Shown: positions 63,897 to 64,000 of the stretch, piece after piece
How positions within the stretch are numbered: the first letter of the stretch is position 1
Layout of the letters: every line of letters starts with the position of its first letter
Assembly: GCF_018129995.1 (NCBI RefSeq)
Contig: NZ_JAFCKS010000012.1
Span: 62,001-126,000, forward strand
Direction: 5' to 3'
DNA from: Bradyrhizobium sp. SZCCT0153
GTDB lineage: Bacteria; Pseudomonadota; Alphaproteobacteria; Rhizobiales; Xanthobacteraceae
DNA: 64,000 nt
Translations under genes and position numbers: made by a program
The notes under the pieces: model-generated
What the model was told of the DNA's origin: nothing
Database searches by the model: none
Seen by the model: the letters and a program-made list of their open reading frames with translations, nothing else

Positions 63897-64000
63897 ATGC
63901 GTGACCTACTTCATTGCCGTCGCGGTTCAGTGGCATTCGCAACCGTTGTGGCCCTGGTGCCGCTGATCGGAGCCGTTGCACTCGGAGCCGAGGCGGGATC
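63897..64000 (+). CDS. TadG-like pilus protein, partial
   Basis: The frame opens at ATG 63897, 9 bp after the TadE-like gene, and runs to the window edge (34 full codons). The product starts MRDLLHCRRGSVAFATVVAL followed by VPLIGAVALGAEAGS. This is the N-terminal prepilin-like segment seen in TadG/TadE-like proteins: a short basic leader, a glycine, then one hydrophobic helix. In TadG a von Willebrand-type domain would follow beyond the window. Confidence 0.65.
   Translation, partial: MRDLLHCRRGSVAFATVVALVPLIGAVALGAEAG

Overview
The window is high-GC DNA and most resembles an alphaproteobacterium, probably of the Bradyrhizobium/Rhodopseudomonas type. That is an inference from base composition, the style of the type I secretion genes and the cpaA-cpaB-cpaE-cpaF-tadB-tadC gene order; no rRNA or other taxonomic marker is present. 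Nearly all the coding capacity is for cell-surface and secretion functions.

Left end (1-3000): a partial crotonase-family gene, an AraC-type regulator and a divergent TetR-type regulator. They are followed by a 44-nt 3' half of a tRNA-Gly gene (2676-2719) that looks like one end of an integrated element, and by a decayed coding remnant. By the usual rule for tRNA-targeted integration, the element would be the DNA to the left of this fragment. Two small uncharacterised genes follow (3257-4112).

Type I secretion block (4330-15160): a 1243-residue repeat protein without a signal peptide (4449-8180), a convergent subtilisin-like protease with a P-domain and a short RTX-like tail (8246-10642), then the inner-membrane ABC exporter (11509-13221), its membrane-fusion partner (13231-14589) and a small putative lipoprotein. 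The two large proteins are plausible substrates of the ABC exporter. No TolC-type outer-membrane channel is visible. A secreted hypothetical protein and an XRE-type regulator follow.

Giant-protein block (17525-54177): a small 34-codon leader ORF, then one uninterrupted gene (17722-46308) for a protein of about 9,528 residues. It starts with a basic segment and an IEPRLLLSA motif (LEPR-XLL type), continues through thousands of residues of glycine/alanine/valine beta-type repeats, two families of shorter repeat modules, Calx-beta-like and RTX-like repeats, and a tandem laminin-G-like pair, and ends in a metalloprotease-like domain whose zinc motif is degenerate. Directly downstream and co-oriented are sapC, a GAF plus HlyD-type fusion, a PqqD-like plus M50 (HELGH) plus HlyD-type membrane protein, a shortened SecA-like ATPase and a third HlyD-like adaptor. 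The last three junctions are overlapping or nearly so. The simplest reading is a dedicated export or assembly machine for the giant protein. This is the best candidate in the window for a poorly described system.

Right end (54266-64000): a cold-shock-domain protein, small membrane or secreted proteins, a stand-alone protein with the N-terminal domain of the Tad secretin, and then a Tad/Flp pilus operon: two Flp pilins, CpaA prepilin peptidase, CpaB, CpaE/TadZ, CpaF/TadA, TadB, TadC, a TadE-like minor pilin and the start of a TadG-like gene that runs off the window. The secretin (CpaC/RcpA) and CpaD are absent from the operon as seen here.
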